A DNA stretch of 64,000 nt from Anthostomella pinea (lineage: Eukaryota; Ascomycota; Sordariomycetes; Xylariales; Xylariaceae). This document shows, piece after piece, positions 21,235-32,673 of this stretch (position 1 is the first letter of the stretch; every line of letters begins with the position of its first letter). The position numbers and the translations under genes were made by a program. The stretch spans positions 6,200,001-6,264,000 of the forward strand of contig CAUWAG010000020.1 of NCBI GenBank assembly GCA_963556695.1. The letters are read 5' to 3'. The notes beneath the pieces are model-generated. The model was given only the letters and a program-made list of their open reading frames with translations. It had not been told where the DNA came from and made no database searches.

Positions 21235-22558
21235 TTATTTAGATTTATATGGATGATCTTTCCAGCTTTTTCTGCAGCTTTGACAGCTACTATTAAGCAT
21301 TTTTTTCATTATTAGCCAAATATTGGTGAGTTTGGTGAGCTTCTTGTAATGCCGGCAAGCCAACTTTATGGCCATCTCTTTCTTGTCGCTATGGTCCCAT
21401 TTAAGAGCCATAGTAATAGCCTCTGTCAGAGGATAATAATTTCCGTGAGTATTACCATACGTCGTCAAGTCTAGATCTAGCATCATGCTCGTGAAACCAA
21501 CGCATTCAGCACTGGTAAACTCGATACCCGGGGTTAAGCCGCCGCGAAGTGTGACCGTCGAGTGAATGTAACCAGGGCGCAGGTAGATGCCGTAATCCTC
21601 TGTCTGAACATAAAATTTCCCATTTTCTAGCCTGCCCACAAGGTCTTGAAACATTGCATTTGAATGATATGCACGTTTCAACTCTTCATAATTATGCAGA
21701 CTCAAAGGATATGTTGCCCAAAGCTTGATACAGCCGCCGTGAAGCAGAGTCACTACATGCTTCCCATGATCTGGCAACCTAAATTAATGTATGAACGGGT
21801 GCGGGATGTGAGACAACCTTACCAACGTGTAAATCCGCCGCAGCATACGTGGGTGTCACATTTGTTGTCGTCTGGATGTCGTCTTCATTGTGAACCTTAT
21901 ATGAACCCCGAAGTCGCTCCGGGATTCTGATCTTTGCCGATTCAGCAACCATGTTGATAGCATAAACAGTGTCTTCTATGCTGGGCTGGTTGAGTTGTTG
22001 AAGCACTTGATAAAAGGGCGGTGGTTGGCAGGGATGGTGAGGATCACCTCGCCGATAAACCCTTGTTGTCTCTTTGTTGAAGCCATGAACTAGATCGTTC
22101 ATAAAAGTTTCGAGCTTTGGTTTTTCGACCCAACACTCTCTTGCAGGAAACAAGGCTAGAGATTGCGGACCGTGGCCTGTCCACACAGAGTCGTCCGTCG
22201 AAAAGGCAATCTCTGATATCCCTCCTATCCGGTCGATTTCTTGTCTATACACAGACGCGAGAGGAGCGAGTGGTCCGTCAGCCATGCGCAAGAATTCTTT
22301 CAGCAATGCCTGTCATTCCGAGTCGTCCACTTGCGGCGCCCGCACAGCTCTTCCCGGCTGTGCATGCTTTCCTATCTTGGCTTTATGTTTGGTAGAGTTT
22401 GTATGTGCCCTCCAGCCACTTTTAGATATAAATTTACCGCAAGGTTCGCATTTCTGTTTGTGTTGATTGTCATGCTGTTCCAGGTGGCGCTTGAAATTAT
22501 TACTCATGACCGTTTCTCTGCAGCGGGTGCATTGCTTTTCAGATGGTTGTGCTGGCAT
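21235..22558 (-). pseudogene. C2H2 zinc finger plus JmjC-like protein, broken
   Basis: Start ATG at 22558. Residues about 9-60 hold two C2H2-type fingers (CTRCRETVMSNNFKRHLEQH and CEPCGKFISKSGWRAHTNST). A TGA at about 22313 (SE-stop-QALLKEF; one C to T change from CGA) interrupts the frame, which continues as LASVYRQEIDRIGG and on to VTPTYAAADLHV. After a short intron with GTAAGG donor the JmjC-like fold resumes as PDHGKHVVTLLHGGCIKLWA, IYLRPGYIHSTVTLRGG, CVGFTSMMLDLDLT. Joining the two exons at the visible splice sites shifts the frame by one. The iron-binding HxD is HVG at the splice junction. Members of this fungal family act, if at all, as 2-oxoglutarate oxygenase-like proteins; here at least two lesions make it a pseudogene. 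Confidence 0.7.
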
Positions 22559-22734
22559 GATGGGAGGTGTGATGAGAACCGTGAGTAGCCGTGATGGGAA
22601 GCGTGATGGGAGGAGCGAGTGTTTGGAATCCACAACTCCTGCCCCACCCCAGCATTAGCGGGGGGTAGGTGTCCTGCCCCGCAATGACAGCACGTCCTTG
22701 TGTCAAGCAGATCCCATTTTGCATCACAGTCAAC

Positions 22735-22790
22735 TCCTCCGACGCCCACACCCACACCCACACCCATACCCACACCCACGCGCCCATACA
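22735..22790. repeat. CCCACA simple repeat
   Basis: About eight copies of CCCACA/CCCATA upstream of Myb-like copy B2; a shorter version occurs at about 51755 in partial copy F, so the repeat is part of the duplicated unit. Confidence 0.8.
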
Positions 22791-22861
22791 CGCACAATCC
22801 ACTGCGTCTATCACTACAGCAGAATAGGGCAACCGAGACTGCAACCACCGACCCGATCACC

Positions 22862-23370
22862 ATGTCTGACATGGTGGCCCTCGTCAAGCTCTAGGAATGC
22901 TTTGATACGAAGCCCAAGGTATGCACTATCCTTGACGTTGCCTACCTTTATCCACACATAACGCCATACGATACGAACTGACTTGTTATCAGATCAAATG
23001 GGAGAAGCTTGCTGCCAGAGCCGGCTTCAAGGACGCTGCCGCAGCCCGACCTCACTACGAACCATTCCTCAAGCCCAACGCCCCCAACACCTCCCCGACC
23101 ACCCGAGGGAATTCCCACAATATCGAGGCCCGTCTCGTGCGAACCGAGGCCCGGCATGACGTCAAAAAGGAAGAGAGTAGCTATACTGATAGCTCTTTCG
23201 CCAACGACGTATACGATATGGAGGACGGCGAGGTCTGATGCGTACTCGGGAAATGCTCGCACATCATACAGGCACGGATTCATACTTCGATAGCTCAATT
23301 AGGAAGGGCATACGATCATTTGGATTTGAGACGGGGCAAGAGAATACATTTGGGTTTCCCAGTGCGCTTG
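22862..23370 (+). pseudogene. small Myb/SANT-like family, copy B2 (best preserved)
   Basis: ATG at 22862; exon 1 22862-22918, intron 22919-22992 (GTATGC donor, CAG acceptor), exon 2 22993-23238, giving about 100 residues: MSDMVALVKL, stop, ECFDTKPK, then IKWEKLAARAGFKDAAAARP, HYEPFLKPNAPNTSPTTRG and an acidic tail EESSYTDSSFANDVYDMEDG. The only lesion is TAG at codon 11, where copy C has CAG. The WEKLAARAGFKDA helix resembles the DNA-contact part of Myb/SANT-like domains in many small fungal proteins (inference). The 3' flank to about 23370 is shared with B1 and, in part, with copy E. Confidence 0.65.
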
Positions 23371-24112
23371 TCGGGCCCCCAGTGTGAGTTCGCTGGTTTA
23401 TCTTGTCGTGTAGCGTCCTCACAGCGCCAAATGAAGGGACTACCGATTCCTCCGTCTGCGGGTCCCAACCTCCAGCTAGTGGGGAGAGATTCCGGCCTCT
23501 GTCCACCCGTGCACTTGAGAGCGGGGGTAGATTGTTTGTATTCATTGAGAACGATTGTCATACGGAACCACACAGACAGGACACAAAGGACAAACGGACA
23601 AACAGGGCCCATTTCGTGTTTAGCTGGATTGTATAGTGAGTATATATTACTAACAAGCTAACAACGTGCGAGCGGTTGATCTCATTAGACCGTTGGGGAT
23701 TGACAGATTTACCGGTGTGCTTTCATCTACCTAGACAGGTGCCGGGGCTTCACCCTGCATGCCACAATCTCTGTTCAGCCAATTGACGCTGATTCCGGTA
23801 AAGGATAGTTCCTTTCCCGCGGGTCCATCCTCGAGAATCCCTACCACTTCCTTCTTCAGTATGCGTTATGGCGATCTTCGTAGCCAATGCGGCCTGGCGC
23901 TTTGACCCAACTTGTCCAATGTTCTTGCCGCAGATCGATCGGTGGGGCTCGCCAGGGCTAATACACAGAGATTCTCCGCTACGAGGGCTTAGCGGGAACA
24001 CGCAGCCCGTGGCGCATGCGAAATTTCGCATCCATCTCCATCGACCTAGAAGGTTCTACTTTACACTTCATTTCATCCACAATTCCTTTTCGCTAATCGG
24101 CTGTTCACCACA
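23371..24112. other. no recognisable gene
   Basis: Short overlapping frames only. Unique sequence relative to the rest of the window; may hold the promoter of the gene starting at 24113. Confidence 0.4.
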
Positions 24113-25308
24113 ATGTCATTGCCAAACGATCTCGGGACCGAACGAGAGCTTTCCGAGCTTTCCGAGGAATCCGACACCTCGGTAGAACTGGCTAGTCTTA
24201 AGGCTAGGCTGGAAGAATTAGAGCATCGCAATGAAGCGAAATCCCAAGCCCGAGCGGCACTGACTGCTCTCACAAAACGGTTACAGAAAAAGGAGAAGTT
24301 ACCAAGTCATCCTTGGGCGACATACTACCTTACCGCTATTCATCTGATGCCAAAGCCAATTTGGGAAAGGACGTGATTCCCATTATTGTGTTCGTATGTT
24401 TCGCCAAATACCTTTCAAAGAGTCAGGTGGAAGCTCTTGCTGCACATGGACCGTCGTTGGCAAAGGCTAGCCTGCTTCTTGCAAAGGAGGAGTTCCAGTC
24501 GTCTTGGTTCGATTGCTACATGAACTGGAAAAAGTCAAATCTCGAAATGGCATTCCATTTCTTTCTGGGTAAGCACCATATTTTCGACACAGCCCCCTTC
24601 CATGGTAATTAACAACCACTAGAAGTGACGGAGGCTGTCAAAGCCAAAGATTGCGATATTCTAGAGGCAGGACGACCCGATGCCACTAGAGCAGGTCGCA
24701 AGAGGGCTACGGCATCGCCGAGTGGAGTCGGTGTTTTAGGGCAGAAGAGACAACGCACCGAACGAGCACAACTGTCTTGCCAGCCTGAATCCGCCAACCT
24801 CCACCCGCTTGAGCACAATGCACCTCATGATGAGCGTACCCGAGACAACTCAGTCCCTCAAGTTGACGTCCCTCAAGTTGACGTCCCTCGCAGTTGGAGT
24901 GTGCAGGGCGTAAGTTCGCAGGCCTTGTATGGAGGGCAACTCGACAACACATTTGGGGCAACAGGCGATCAACGAATCCTAGAGAAAGACAATCTCGACT
25001 TTTCGCCTCTCGCTTATCTGCCGTATGGTGAGACTACCCGTCCAATACTCATGCCCGCCTACTAAGTATCATCGATAGCGTTCCCCTATAGGTACACCGG
25101 GCTTGCCACCGCTCAATTGGAGTATGTAATGGGGAACGATTCCTTTCTCTCCGTCGCTATCCAGTCCGGTCGTTGGTGGACAAATAAAGACAGGACATCC
25201 TGTTTTGGTTTGGCATTTCCCGATAATGTTGAAGAAGATACCATGATTATGATATCGGCGAGTCAGTCATTTGCGGCTGGACTTGTTCAACATCTGATCC
25301 CCATGTAA
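24113..25308 (+). CDS. lineage-type hypothetical protein with N-terminal coiled coil
   Basis: Three exons: 24113-24568, 24623-25027 and 25079-25308, joined by introns of 54 and 51 bp with good donors and, in the second, a TACTAA-type branch site close to the acceptor. Residues about 20-65 form a strong coiled coil (VELASLKARLEELEHRNEAK). The middle is helical (KSQVEALAAHGPSLAKASLL), then a polar Gln/Pro-rich part with an exact 15-bp tandem duplication (PQVDVPQVDVP), and a C-terminal segment with Trp/Phe pairs (AIQSGRWWTNKDRT). Frame changes by one between about 24280 and 24312, so either there is an indel or an unusual intron. I know no family for it. Its end overlaps the convergent small gene at 25247-25573 by 62 bp. 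Confidence 0.45.
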
Positions 25309-25573
25309 TATGCGCTTTAGCCACCCGGACTGCGAATCCTGCTGGAACCTGAAGTTTTTCTCCGTCGCTAGGTTGATACCGCCGTTGTTCTTTCTTGCGG
25401 AATATGATGACTTCGTGGCCTTTCGCATACAATGTTCTTTCAGTGGTTACTGGATCGAAAAGTATGATTTCGTGGTATTGTCCCCCGGCGGCTATAGAGC
25501 TGGCATCCTGTTGTATTGCAGGTTAGTTAATGATATATCAACGCTCAAAAGTGACACTCACCGCTTCAGACAT
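25247..25573 (-). CDS. small two-exon hypothetical protein (90 aa)
   Basis: ATG at 25573, a four-codon first exon (25573-25562), a 54-bp intron (25508-25561) with GTGAGT donor, CTAAC branch site and CAG acceptor, and second exon 25507-25247. The product starts MSEADASSIAAGGQYHEIIL and contains KGHEVIIFRKKEQRRYQPSD in the middle; no signal peptide, membrane segment or known domain. The splice signals are better than expected by chance, which is the main support. It converges on and overlaps the end of the 24113-25308 gene. Confidence 0.45.
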
Positions 25574-26689
25574 GATGAGGATTTTGTCTAATCGAAGGCC
25601 TCGGTATAGGTGAGAGAGGCGGTTTGTTGTTGCGAGTCTCCTTTCCAGGGTTGTTAGGCAGTGATACTAGTCGGAGCCATAATAAAAACCTGGTGCGATG
25701 TTGGGTAATCGGTCGAGGTTAAACGTTGGGTGGCAGTAGACAGGTTGGGCATAAATGAGGTTCTTGATTGAAAAGTCCTATGAGTTAGCGAGATGTATCG
25801 GGTATCACAGATGGTGTATCCTCGATGATGGAATGCGACCACTAGACCCGGTCCCGGTCCAAGATCTGATTGATTCTGTCCTCTTGAACAGGATGGGGTG
25901 GGTAATGGCGAAAAGTCATGTTTCCAAATTTCTGGCAGAATGCGCTCGTCATATTGGGGCGGGGGCGGGGTCTCACGTGCTCCCAACCTCGTAAGGCCCT
26001 CAGAAGCTTTAACCACGCGCTAGCATGGCAGGTGGCCACATCGCAGACATGGTCTGAACCTGCGAATGCGACGAATATATATCGGTAGCTACAAAAATCT
26101 GGAGACACCTGAACCCTACTTAGTGAGCAGACGCTGTCGAGATGATCTACCTGGAACAGGGGCACGGCCCTCCAATGGACCCAGTCCGCTTCAAGAGTCG
26201 GTCGCTTGCTCAAGGGGGTTGTGTGCGCACTTCCTTCTGTATACACTCGTGAGACCTGCTGCGTGTTGCATGCTGCAGCTACTGTGGATTGCAGCTACTC
26301 GAGTCTAGTTGATTTCAGTTATTCAGATTGTAGTCATCCATAAATTGCAACTACTGTAGATTGTAACTACTGGTGTAATCAACGCCAGAGTTTTGCAAAT
26401 CTGCGCTCTCATCATCATGTAACATGCTCAACGCTCTCATCCATATTCATGGTGTCAATTGTTGATGTCGAAGAGCTTCCTTGATGGATAGGGGTTCGGT
26501 TTATGATATCAACTGATTGAGAAGTCGCTTCGTCGACTCGATTTTGCCCCGACGCTTCGCTATGATGTGGGGTTGTGCGCTCGGGATCTCGTGGTTGAAA
26601 TGGGGCGCGATGCAAGAGAGGTGAGGCAGCATGTTGCTGTCCAGTGGACGGTATCTTGATACGGCTCGTGGAGCATTCGGTCAGAGTTG
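25574..26689. other. no recognisable gene
   Basis: Overlapping short frames on both strands. Around 26270-26380 a degenerate 12-15 bp phrase (ATTGCAGCTACT, ATTGCAACTACTG, ATTGTAACTACTG) recurs several times. Nothing else stands out. Confidence 0.4.
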
Positions 26690-27020
26690 GCGGGGCTAGC
26701 CAATGCCAGAGATTGTATCGAGGAGGGAGACTTGGGCGGTAGGCACAAGGGGGTTGGTCGCATTTCCTTCATTGTTGGTGTGTCTATGGAACAGTACAGG
26801 CCTGTGAAAGAGGTGTCGGGGCCATGGTTCGTAGTGAGCTCTGGCTGCAGCAGCATTCCAGGAACCGGCTCTTGCAGCAACCTTATCCCGATGGGTATGA
26901 AAACAACTTAGCTCGTAGTTCAAGGCGTCATACGCGGGATGGAGGAAGGCAACGTCGAATGGAAGTGCGTACCTTCGGGTTCGTGCCAAAGCATGCCTGG
27001 CGCTCGACGAAGCCCGCCAT
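26690..27020 (-). pseudogene. small Myb/SANT-like family, copy C (without the TAG)
   Basis: ATG at 27020; exon 1 27020-26973 encodes MAGFVERQACFGTNPK with CAG where most other copies have TAG, followed by a GTACGC donor. The usual CAG acceptor is CAT and the WEKL part is lost; a possible AAG acceptor leads to VAARAGSWNAAAARAHYEPW and a Pro/Asn-rich tail. The copy shows what the family looked like before the stop arose, but its own splice site is damaged. Flanking DNA at 27070-27180 resembles that of copy D. Confidence 0.5.
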
Positions 27021-27957
27021 GGTGGGCGCGTGGGTGTGGTTGGAGAGGGTTTTGACTACAATGATGCAGCATGATAGGTGGGAGAAAATGAGCGGCGGCA
27101 AGGCTGAGGCGTCACGTCACGGGGATACGCGATTATTATGGGGCGAGACCCACTGCCCCGCAATGATCGTTTGGGGAACTTGATCTTGCCTATTCTTTTC
27201 TCATGACGCTTATTTGGCCCTTAGCCCTACAAATACCTCGACGTAAAGCAAGAGCTCGACCTTCTCGATACCCCGGATTCCCTACTGAAGCACACCTTTT
27301 TGGGTTGTCCGAAGCTCAGCCAAAACCCATCCTTCAGCTCTGGCGCGGAAGCCGCAACGAGGCGATCTCTCCTTGCAACCTTTGCGCGATGCGCTTACTA
27401 CTCAAAAATGACTCCCCATTCACTGCCGCCTGGACTGTAGCAAGAATATGATAGTTTTCGGCAAGAGATCTTAGCAAAGCTCTAGCGAGAGATCAAAACA
27501 TTGGGGACTACAATTTTCCACACGGTTAACAGTCAAGCCTCAGGCCCACCCAGCCAGACGCGGTCCGGCAAGTTACGCGGGACAAACGACTTCAGTAACG
27601 TCATCTCGGTGTACCTAGAAGAATTCGCCGAGCAATTCGTCCGGAGCATCGATATCGAGTTCAACCGGCGCTTCTCCTCACTGAGCGAGATTCAATGAGT
27701 TGCGGCCCGCACCGTGCGAAGTTACGTTCTTCTCTACCGGAACGGACCCGGTACCCGGGCCCTGTACCATACAGCGCCAAGTACGTCTATGCGCAACGTT
27801 GCACAGGGTTGGCTTTTCATATCCTTGCTCTCATCGGGACACTAGACTTGTTAGAGATTGCCGGTAATGGGGTATCCCCACCATCCCCATCGTCCTCATC
27901 ATCCTCATCATCCCAACCGTCCCCATCATGCTGGAGTATAGTCCGTTTGATGCACTT
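27021..27957. other. no recognisable gene
   Basis: A 65-codon frame at 27501-27698 (FSNVISVYLEEFAEQFVRSI) is helical but has no support beyond being open. A CATCCTCATC-type low-complexity run lies at about 27880-27925, directly before copy E. Confidence 0.35.
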
Positions 27958-28185
27958 GAGATTCCTCTGCGAACCGAGGCCCGTTATGACTTCAAAAAGG
28001 AAGAGCGTAGCTATACTGATAGCTGTTTTGCTAGCGACGTATACGATATGGAAGACGGCGAGGTCTGATGCGTACTCGGGAAATGCTCGCACATCATATA
28101 GGCACGGATTCATAGTTCGATAGCCCGATTAGGAAGGGCATAAGATCATTTGGATCTGAGACGGGGCAAGAGAATACATCCTGGG
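27958..28185 (+). pseudogene. small Myb/SANT-like family, copy E (3' half only)
   Basis: Starts within the coding region at CGAACCGAGGCCCG and contains the acidic tail and the shared 3' flank (CGTACTCGGGAAATGCTCGC onward) with about the same sequence as B2, ending at AGAATACAT where B1 and B2 continue. The 5' half of the gene is missing. Confidence 0.6.
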
Positions 28186-28195
28186 AGAGCCATAC

Positions 28196-28408
28196 GTGCC
28201 ACAGGAAGCGCTTGGCAAATGGCTAGGAGGCATGCCCCGCCAGCAGGAGCAAGAATCAGACATGGATGGGAGCTTCGCGGTAACGCTCGGAGGCCGCTCA
28301 CGGGACAAGAAGCCCGGGGAACCAGAAGGTCGCACGTGCCCTTGTCAAAAAGATGGCGGCGCCTCCAAGCGTCACAAATGGCCCCCTAAGAGCTGCAACA
28401 AGGTCTAG
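28196..28408 (+). pseudogene. possible gag-like Cys/His fragment
   Basis: 70-codon frame ending CPCQKDGGASKRHKWPPKSC, which resembles the Cys/His knuckle near the end of copia-type gag in fungi (CxC, then HxWxPxxC). Directly joined to the truncated end of Myb-like copy E. Weak evidence. Confidence 0.25.
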
Positions 28409-29090
28409 CTGGCTATCTAGGGAAAGACTTCATCAAAGCGCAGGTTAGCCAGACCTCCGAGCGAGAAAGAGCTCCAGGAAACTCGGGATCGCTGCCAGTA
28501 CGCGAAATGAAGCCAGCTTCACACCACAGAGCTATAGGTGGCGGATGGTATGGTCTAACGAACGCGTGAAAGGGCTGCTCGAAGGGGAAGACCAGGGAGC
28601 ATGATCACTCGAGCCCGACTGTACAAGATTACCTCTATATATTCATCAGATCTCTGTTCCGAAAGCCTATAATGGATGCAGAGGAAATTAGGACAACAGA
28701 GCGCGCTGCCAGGACACCCACGTTATCCAAACATGCGAGCGAAGGAAGCCGCATTTATCTGCCCTTGGAATCCCCTGCTGTTGTTTTGTGCCGACAGCTT
28801 TCCGAATGACTGATCCACACTTGCGGCCGACAACCCCACCTATCACTTCCTGTTCGATGGTGATACGTGTTGAATATCTGCTTGCAATTCGGCATAATAC
28901 TTGTGTCCACTCGCCGGCCCGGGGACCTCCTCCCTTGGGAATGTCTTCAGTCTTGCTACAACACTACCTCAGATGAGGTCAACGAGATCTAACCTCCCCA
29001 CAGCGCTGCGTTCATCCTCCGTGGCCGACTAGGTGTCAGACCATCACGTAGACTTACTACGGTCAACAAGCCAGGCCCGAGATACAACTG
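28409..29090. other. no recognisable gene
   Basis: Short frames only; 3' flank of the FPGS fragment. Confidence 0.4.
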
Positions 29091-30140
29091 TTATTGCAGA
29101 GTGCGAATCGCCTCACTGACTAGATACAAGCTTCCCGTGACCAGGATGTGCCTCCCAGGCTGACCGACAGTCTTTGCTAGATCGACAGCCTCGTCGACAG
29201 TTCTTCTCAGCTCGACCTTGTCATTTGAACGAACGCATTTCCAATCTTGAGCATACTGCTTCATTTTATCTTCGTAGAATGCATCTTGAGCTGCGGTTGG
29301 TTAGTCAGTACTAGTTGACTTCCCAGGTGAAGGAAATTCTCACTATTCCTAGCAGTCTCATAGGAAGTTATGATGACAGTATCTAAAGGCACAGTGATAG
29401 ATCGAGCTAGGGCTTGCAGCACGCCAAATCCATCTCGTTGCGTTGAAATTTGAGAGAAGACGAGGACCCTCGTCACAGGGATATCGCTGCAGATCTATCA
29501 GAACATGGCCAAACCAGTGACAGCGAACGTACCTTTCAGAAATGCTTGATGACGAAAACCACTTCGCCGCCTCTCCAACACTGAGTTCATTATGTGCCCC
29601 GTCCAGGAACCAAATATTCTCACCATGGCGGACTACTTCGAATCGACCGGGCCAACGGAACTGATGAAGCCCACATAGGATATCATCCGCGTGCAGAACA
29701 TGACTTCCTGGCTCCTTGACTTTGAGGAATGCGTCGCACACTTCTCTGGCTAGAGAGCAGTTCCTCCACTGCACATCGGGCAAGGATATACTTCTGTGAA
29801 GCTTATTGTCGATTTCTACAAACTTTGGCGGGTTAATCTTCTTCTCCTTTGCTCGATCCGCCAGCACGCTTGCCACTTCTGGAGTCTGTGGAGAAGAGTA
29901 GGCAGAGGAGCCTGGCTTGAATATGCCGGCCTTGTGCCAGGCAATATTCTCGACAGTCGGGCCAAGCTGGGCAACATGATCTATTCCGATTGGTGTGATG
30001 ACGGTGATCACCGGCGTTGGAATGACATTCGTTGCATCAAACTCGCCGCCGTGGTGGGTTTCAACAATGGCAACATCGACGCCCTCTCCCACGAAAGCGT
30101 GTAAAGACGTAAGCGCCAAAATGTACTGGCCACCTCCGCC
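29091..30140 (-). pseudogene. folylpolyglutamate synthase-like, N-terminus missing
   Basis: Exons from about 30140 to 29533, 29486-29344 and 29290-29091 splice in frame with 46- and 53-bp introns. Landmarks of the folylpolyglutamate/dihydrofolate synthase (Mur ligase) fold: GVDVAIVETHHGGEFDATNV, ITPIGIDHVAQLGPTVENIA, WHKAGIFKPGSSAYSSPQTP, FRWPGRFEVVRHGENIWFLD, GAHNE, then TRVLVFSQISTQRDG and C-terminal GRHILVTGSLYLVSEAIRTL. The enzyme adds glutamate to folates. The ATP-binding P-loop region (about the first 150 residues) is absent; upstream DNA belongs instead to the plus-strand TPR-like gene. Without the P-loop it cannot be active. No nonsense codons are seen in the remaining part. Confidence 0.75.
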
Positions 30141-30301
30141 AGGAATTGACAAAACTGAACGCCGACAGTTTTCTCTTCATCAGTTGCTGTTTTGGTACCG
30201 AGTTCCGGGCAGTCTCTGGCCTTTTCGCTGCGTCGGACCTTGAAGCATACCTCGAGTCTCACCCATTCTCTCCTGATAAGATCGCCTTAGTTCGCCGCAG
30301 G

Positions 30302-32100
30302 ATGGAGAAGTACGACGCAGGATACCCCGCGGGAGAGTTCAGCACCATTTGGAGGTCAGTTTCGCAGGAGCCTCTCGTGAAAAGTAATGTACCCTCTTGG
30401 TTATTATATCGCGCATTCCCATTGTGATTGTCATTAACCAGAAGCAGCGGCCTCGAGGCCTAGAATCGGGTTCCTTGAACTCGATATTACACTTCAGAAT
30501 CTCTTGCGCTTCCTCGTCTTCGCTGGAGGATCTGTTCCAGAGAGACTGGTAACGAAAGTTAGTTTGAACACGTTTTGGGGAACTGATGGGGAGGTCCGGG
30601 TCAAACACGGGGTTGCAGCCGCATTCATTCCTGATGCTCCTACGACTCTCTCCAACCTAGAGTACCTTGAGCAAGAGGGCTATATTACATCGACCTTGGA
30701 GCAACAGCGGATTTACTTAGCGGCTCCAGCGACCGGGACGTCTGTAATTGAGAACACAACAGACGTCCTCTACTGGAAATGGCTGGTTGCCACTGCCATA
30801 TTCGAAGCATTCCCGAAAGACCGAGAGATCGAGCCTGTCTAGTGCGTGGATAACAGAACCGATATAAGAATACTACTAACATCATCCTAGCTATTCCTCA
30901 ACCGGCCAGAGCCTGATACGCAATGCGAACCTTGCTCTGTCGTATTTCCTCGAGAACGAGAATCACTTTGACAAGACACTTGTTGTCGAAGCTTGTATGG
31001 CAATTTCGTATTTTGGCTCTGCAAGCTGGAAACGCCTTACCATCTCCCTTGCTGAATCGGCATGCGACGGCGTATGTGACCCGGCATTGCACGCGATGGT
31101 AATGCTGCGGAAAACCAGATTGGCTAGGATTTATCGTGGCGGCAACGTCATTTCTGGACCACTATGGACATTGGATCAGATCCGCACGAGTCTAAGCTCC
31201 CGAGACCCGGTTGAGCCACGTTCTAACGCTCACCTTGGCGAGCTTGTATTGTTCCGGGCGCAGCTTGTCGTTGACAGGGGTGGTAAGACACAGGATGTTC
31301 AAAACATCTTGAAAGAGTTTCACGCCCTGGGGAGGCCTTCAACTTTGGAACATTCTATTCTTCATGAATGCCAATTCATCCTTGCTAGGAGCCTACGGTT
31401 CCAAGGAAGATTTGACGAGGCAGCGAGTTGCTTACAGGAGTTGTTTCAAAGGACTGCAAAGAGGTCCGTCCCCAAATCGGCTGCGTTGCACTTCAGCGAC
31501 GTCGAATGCGAGAGAGAACATTCCATGCAGGCAATTCGCTTCTTGGAGAGTGAAAGCGTCGTGGCAGGCACGATATCCGGAAGCAAGCACTGGAGGCAAT
31601 TACAGTTTTCCAGAGCTAATGCCAATTTGATGTGTGGCCTCTGGAACTGGGTTAGAAAACGGGAGAGAAACTCGAGGTGGTTCGAAGATGCTAAGAACCT
31701 CTTCCCAGACGCACAAAAAGGCATTGAGGAGAGTGCATTCCACAGGCATATGGTTTTTGGAGTCCACGCCGGATTGGGCATGATCTATCTGGTTCAAAAC
31801 GACATGGAGGCGGCATTTTCAAGTTGGACGGAAGCTCTTGACATCGCAAAGGAATGCTGGCCAGAACCTGGTCATTCGGAGATGATAACTCTTTATGCTC
31901 TGAGTCAAGTCTACTATCGCATTGGCCGCGACGGTGCACACGAGCTTGCAGCAAGTGCAAGAGCTATCTTTCGCAACAAGGGTCGCCAGTACTATTTTGT
32001 TGGACAGGGAACGCTTTGGCTGGATGTCCTGAGTGACCTGGCAGAAGATGACGGACAGCAAAGACTGGTCTCTCGAGTGGAGCTAAGCATGAGTTCGTAG
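30302..32100 (+). CDS. hypothetical protein with TPR-like helical repeats
   Basis: Three exons (to 30383, 30442-30841, 30891-32100; introns 58 and 49 bp with consensus ends) encode 563 residues if translation starts at the first in-frame ATG (30302). The frame is also open upstream (SDLEAYLESHPFSPDKIALV), so the true start may lie further left or may have been lost at the junction with the FPGS fragment. The N-terminal third (FLELDITLQNLLRFLVF, EVRVKHGVAAAFIPDAPTTL, YLEQEGYITSTLEQQRIYLA) and the middle (SSTGQSLIRNANLALSYFLE) are typical of a fungal family of unknown role; residues about 260-540 are helical pairs that read like TPRs (ECQFILARSLRFQGRFDEAA, GMIYLVQNDMEAAFSSWTEA). No catalytic motif is seen. 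Confidence 0.6.
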
Positions 32101-32673
32101 GAAGGACGATCTTCCCTGGTAGACTTATTTATCAATACTTTTCTACTTATAATAACGGGAGCTCGAGCTGCAACAACAACCATCAATTTCGACTTCAAGA
32201 TTAGCCACTTATTAGAGAACCAAGGAAAGACCTAGCAGTTAAGGACATCTTTCGATCCCTTCAGGAGCAATTTGAATAAAACCCAAGTTTGCCTACAGGA
32301 CGATAGGAACCCACAGGACTTTACGTTCTTCGCTCAACTGGTGTTAGCTATTCCGTGTGTCGTCTCCAGCTGTCGATGGCGTCAAACTCATTTCCGTCTT
32401 TAATTGAACACTCAGGCACTATCTCAGTAAGTTTGAGACTTGCAGGAGTCTCTGCGGGTGGTTGGGGCAACAAGCCGAAGATGGCCGCAGGCGTATGTGA
32501 CGCGGGTCCAGCCGCCTATTATGGGAAAATGGTGAAGGGGGATGCATCAATTTTGTGTATGAGGAGATGATCGGTTCTCGTAGGCAAAACGTGGGGCTGG
32601 CTCGCAACCTGGCTTGGATCAACCTTTCGGGGGACCAAGTAGGGTATAAATTACGTTGTCTATGTAGTAAAAC
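32101..32673. other. no recognisable gene
   Basis: Intergenic space between two convergent genes; short frames only. Confidence 0.4.

Noticed and set aside
14166..22558. Biosynthetic gene cluster (aldehyde dehydrogenase, oxidoreductase, JmjC, transporter)
   Set aside because: Most members are truncated or contain stops, there is no core synthase, and the genes are unrelated fragments.
22539..22961. Several frames encoding Val/Trp/Gly or Thr/Pro/His repeats
   Set aside because: They are translations of the CCCACA simple repeat, not proteins.
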